NCBI GenBank assembly: GCA_019775845.1 | Contig: JADQAV010000015.1 | Span: 1,426,001 to 1,490,000 of the forward strand | Reading direction: 5' to 3' | Length of the DNA: 64,000 nt | Source of the DNA: Myrmaecium sp. VS I D KN 1 | Lineage: Eukaryota; Ascomycota; Dothideomycetes; Valsariales; Valsariaceae | Shown: in pieces, positions 62,269-64,000 of the stretch | Layout: the number at the start of each line of letters is the position of its first letter | How positions within the stretch are numbered: the stretch's first letter is position 1 | Notes under the pieces: model-generated | Seen by the model: the letters and a program-made list of their open reading frames with translations, nothing else | What the model was told of the DNA's origin: nothing | Database searches by the model: none | Translations under genes and position numbers: made by a program

Positions 62269-63978
62269 TCAGCCCATAATAACCCCCACAATAACCTCCG
62301 CCTTCGCCCTCCTCCACTCCTCCATCTCCCCCCCATCCCCCTTCCCCTCACGAAATCCCATAATTCCCCTCGCTGCCCCCCCCACGCGCACCAACCCCCC
62401 AAACACCCTCCCCAACACCGCCTCCACCCGCCACCCCCTCTCCAACCCATACCCCAGCGTCCACGCCACCAGGCGCTGCAAATCCAACACATACGGCTGG
62501 GCCGCCGCCGGCGGGGGTAGCAGGCCCTTATGGCTGCTGGCGCCGGCCCGCGAATCCCAGAAGAAGAGCGCGCACATGCGGGAGAAGGTGAGGAGGAAGC
62601 GGCGGGAGTCGGAGTGGTGGGAAAGGGTGCGGAGACGAGGGAGGAAGGGCGCGATGTGCGGGTGTGTGTAGATGAAGGGGTCGTGGGGGAGGGCGTGGGC
62701 GAAGAAGGTGGTGAGGAGGGTGGTGGGGGTGGTGGGGGTGATGGGGGTTGTGTGGCTAGTCGTTGCTTCTGGATTCGCCGGTGAGGGTGCGGGATGCGGG
62801 GAGCTGGGTGCGGCGGGAGCGGGAAGGGGGTGGGTGGAGCCGAGAAGTGGGGAGAGAGGGGGGTGGTGCGACTCGCCGTCTGGAGACGGGTTGTGGCCAT
62901 GTGTTGGTTGTGCGGACGGCTGGCTTGCGACTGGTGGTGGGGATGGAGGCATGGACGCATCATGGGCATCCGAACACCGCACTCCCGGCGCAGCTCGCGG
63001 TTCTGGATCCGGAGAGCTGCGGCGGCGCTTGGCGGGAGAAGCCACCAAAGGAGACATCTCGAAGAGCACGGCCGGGAACGGCGAGCTGTGCGGCGTGGGT
63101 TGGATGTGGTCAAGAGACAAACCCTGTGCCATGGGGCTTTCAGCTACGAACTCATCCCACTCTTGGTCCCCCAGCACGTCGGTCATGCAGGGCTCTTGGG
63201 AGCTTTCCGGGACGAGAACGTGCGGCGAGACATCCGCAGTGATCTTGCGCTTGGGAAGTGGATCCTCACCGTAACGCGGTGGCTCGTCCTTGTCAACACA
63301 CACACCAGGCGATTGGGGGTCGTCATAAGCCGGCGGGTCGTCGCTGAACTTGATCATGGACCAGTCCATCATCTGCATACCACCCATCACCGAGCGAGCC
63401 TGTTCCAGATGAAGGCCGTTGAGCAAGCCGCAAACGGTGCGAAGGCCCTGGCGGGCGTAGTCGCTTGGTTTGAGATAAGCAGTCATCCGGCGTGCCGCGG
63501 AGAGGTTGTGGAATTCCCGCAGGAGCTGTGCTGATGTCCCATTGTGTGGCTCGATGGCTTGAGCCTTGGTGGTCGGCGTGATCACGTAACCACACTCAGC
63601 GAGCTGGAACGTGAGACGGATGGTGGAGCCATGCAGCGAGAAACCGGCTTCGTGAACCTGAGCGGCGGCGGGGCCAAGTTCAGAGAGTTTGATTTGCTCG
63701 AAGGAGAGCGAGTGTGCGTGTACGGCTTGGTTCAGAGGCAGGATGAGCTTGAACATCCTCTTCACGTGCTTGCCTTTGCGCGCCTTGCAGGTGACGGGGA
63801 AAGCAAAGTAGATGGACATGGCTTGGTTGTTGCAGCCGATTAGGAGAGTGAGATTGGAGTGGCATTTATTGACAGAGGAAAGCGAGCCCAGAAACCTCAT
63901 TTGATTCTTCTCCTGCCACATGACGACCACGTGCTCGTTGACATGCTCTCTCCAGCCGGTGAGGAAAGAAGTGGACAT
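62269..63978 (-). CDS. Hypothetical 569-aa protein with two folded ends and a proline-rich middle
   Basis: The ATG at 63978 starts MSTSFLTGWREHVNEHVVVM, complete within the window. Residues 1-220 look like a folded beta-rich domain (SNLTLLIGCNNQAMSIYFAF, then STIRLTFQLAECGYVITPTT and a helical end HNLSAARRMTAYLKPSDYAR). The middle (about 225-430) is disordered: acidic, then KRRRSSPDPEP (a possible nuclear signal), then Pro/Ser/Thr/His-rich. The last 130 residues form a helical domain (TTLLTTFFAHALPHDPFIYT, RRFLLTFSRMCALFFWDSRA, then GYGLERGWRVEAVLGRVFGG). No family was recognised. The final 240 bp of the coding strand switch from C-rich to G-rich. Confidence 0.75.
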   Translation of the reverse strand: MSTSFLTGWREHVNEHVVVMWQEKNQMRFLGSLSSVNKCHSNLTLLIGCNNQAMSIYFAFPVTCKARKGKHVKRMFKLILPLNQAVHAHSLSFEQIKLSELGPAAAQVHEAGFSLHGSTIRLTFQLAECGYVITPTTKAQAIEPHNGTSAQLLREFHNLSAARRMTAYLKPSDYARQGLRTVCGLLNGLHLEQARSVMGGMQMMDWSMIKFSDDPPAYDDPQSPGVCVDKDEPPRYGEDPLPKRKITADVSPHVLVPESSQEPCMTDVLGDQEWDEFVAESPMAQGLSLDHIQPTPHSSPFPAVLFEMSPLVASPAKRRRSSPDPEPRAAPGVRCSDAHDASMPPSPPPVASQPSAQPTHGHNPSPDGESHHPPLSPLLGSTHPLPAPAAPSSPHPAPSPANPEATTSHTTPITPTTPTTLLTTFFAHALPHDPFIYTHPHIAPFLPRLRTLSHHSDSRRFLLTFSRMCALFFWDSRAGASSHKGLLPPPAAAQPYVLDLQRLVAWTLGYGLERGWRVEAVLGRVFGGLVRVGGAARGIMGFREGKGDGGEMEEWRRAKAEVIVGVIMG

Positions 63979-64000
63979 GGTTTTAGAAATGTCGATGGGA

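Overview
The window looks like nuclear DNA of a filamentous ascomycete (Pezizomycotina). It has short GT-AG introns of about 50-85 nt, several Zn(II)2Cys6 transcription factors, a secreted cysteine-rich protein, a secreted arylsulfotransferase-family protein, and one tRNA-Leu with a short intron. I could not identify the species. No rRNA, CRISPR array or confidently recognisable transposon was seen.

Left part (1 to about 29.5 kb): gene-poor, lower in GC and full of decayed reading frames. The sound genes are a partial gene off the left edge (1-340, -), a 168-aa two-exon gene (3867-4427, -), a 532-aa acidic two-exon gene (5357-7017, -), and an 81-aa secreted 8-cysteine protein (11572-11878, +). 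From 15.1 to 19.2 kb there are five head-to-tail copies, about 1 kb apart, of a small helical protein family. The last copy is intact, the first is intact or shortened, and the middle three are decayed. Two repeat loci follow: a roughly 159-bp tandem repeat at 22.75-23.3 kb, and a minus-strand locus at 25.3-29.1 kb with many regularly spaced 5' splice sites, four duplicated exon-intron units and a cluster of perfect hairpins.

Middle part (30-46.7 kb): six genes all on the minus strand. Three are Zn2Cys6 proteins (30011-32338, 36449-38140, 45475-46725) that share an undescribed C-terminal motif around CR-x(2-4)-PP-[AP]-H-[IV]. A fourth (34253-35584) carries two complete zinc clusters made by internal duplication. 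With them lie an AT-hook protein (39948-41571) and a locus in which two long open frames are separated by one in-frame TGA (41950-44001). This looks like a local expansion of DNA-binding proteins.

Right part (47-64 kb): a decayed duplicate pair (about 50 kb), an unknown 274-aa protein, a 990-aa Zn2Cys6 regulator transcribed divergently from the arylsulfotransferase-family gene, tRNA-Leu(AAG), a 411-aa protein with multiple membrane segments and NDRW-type repeats, and a 569-aa protein of unknown function. Several long genes switch abruptly from C-rich to G-rich synonymous positions near their 3' ends.

The ORFs were checked by hand in three frames. Many low-confidence entries record open but unassigned sequence rather than proven genes.
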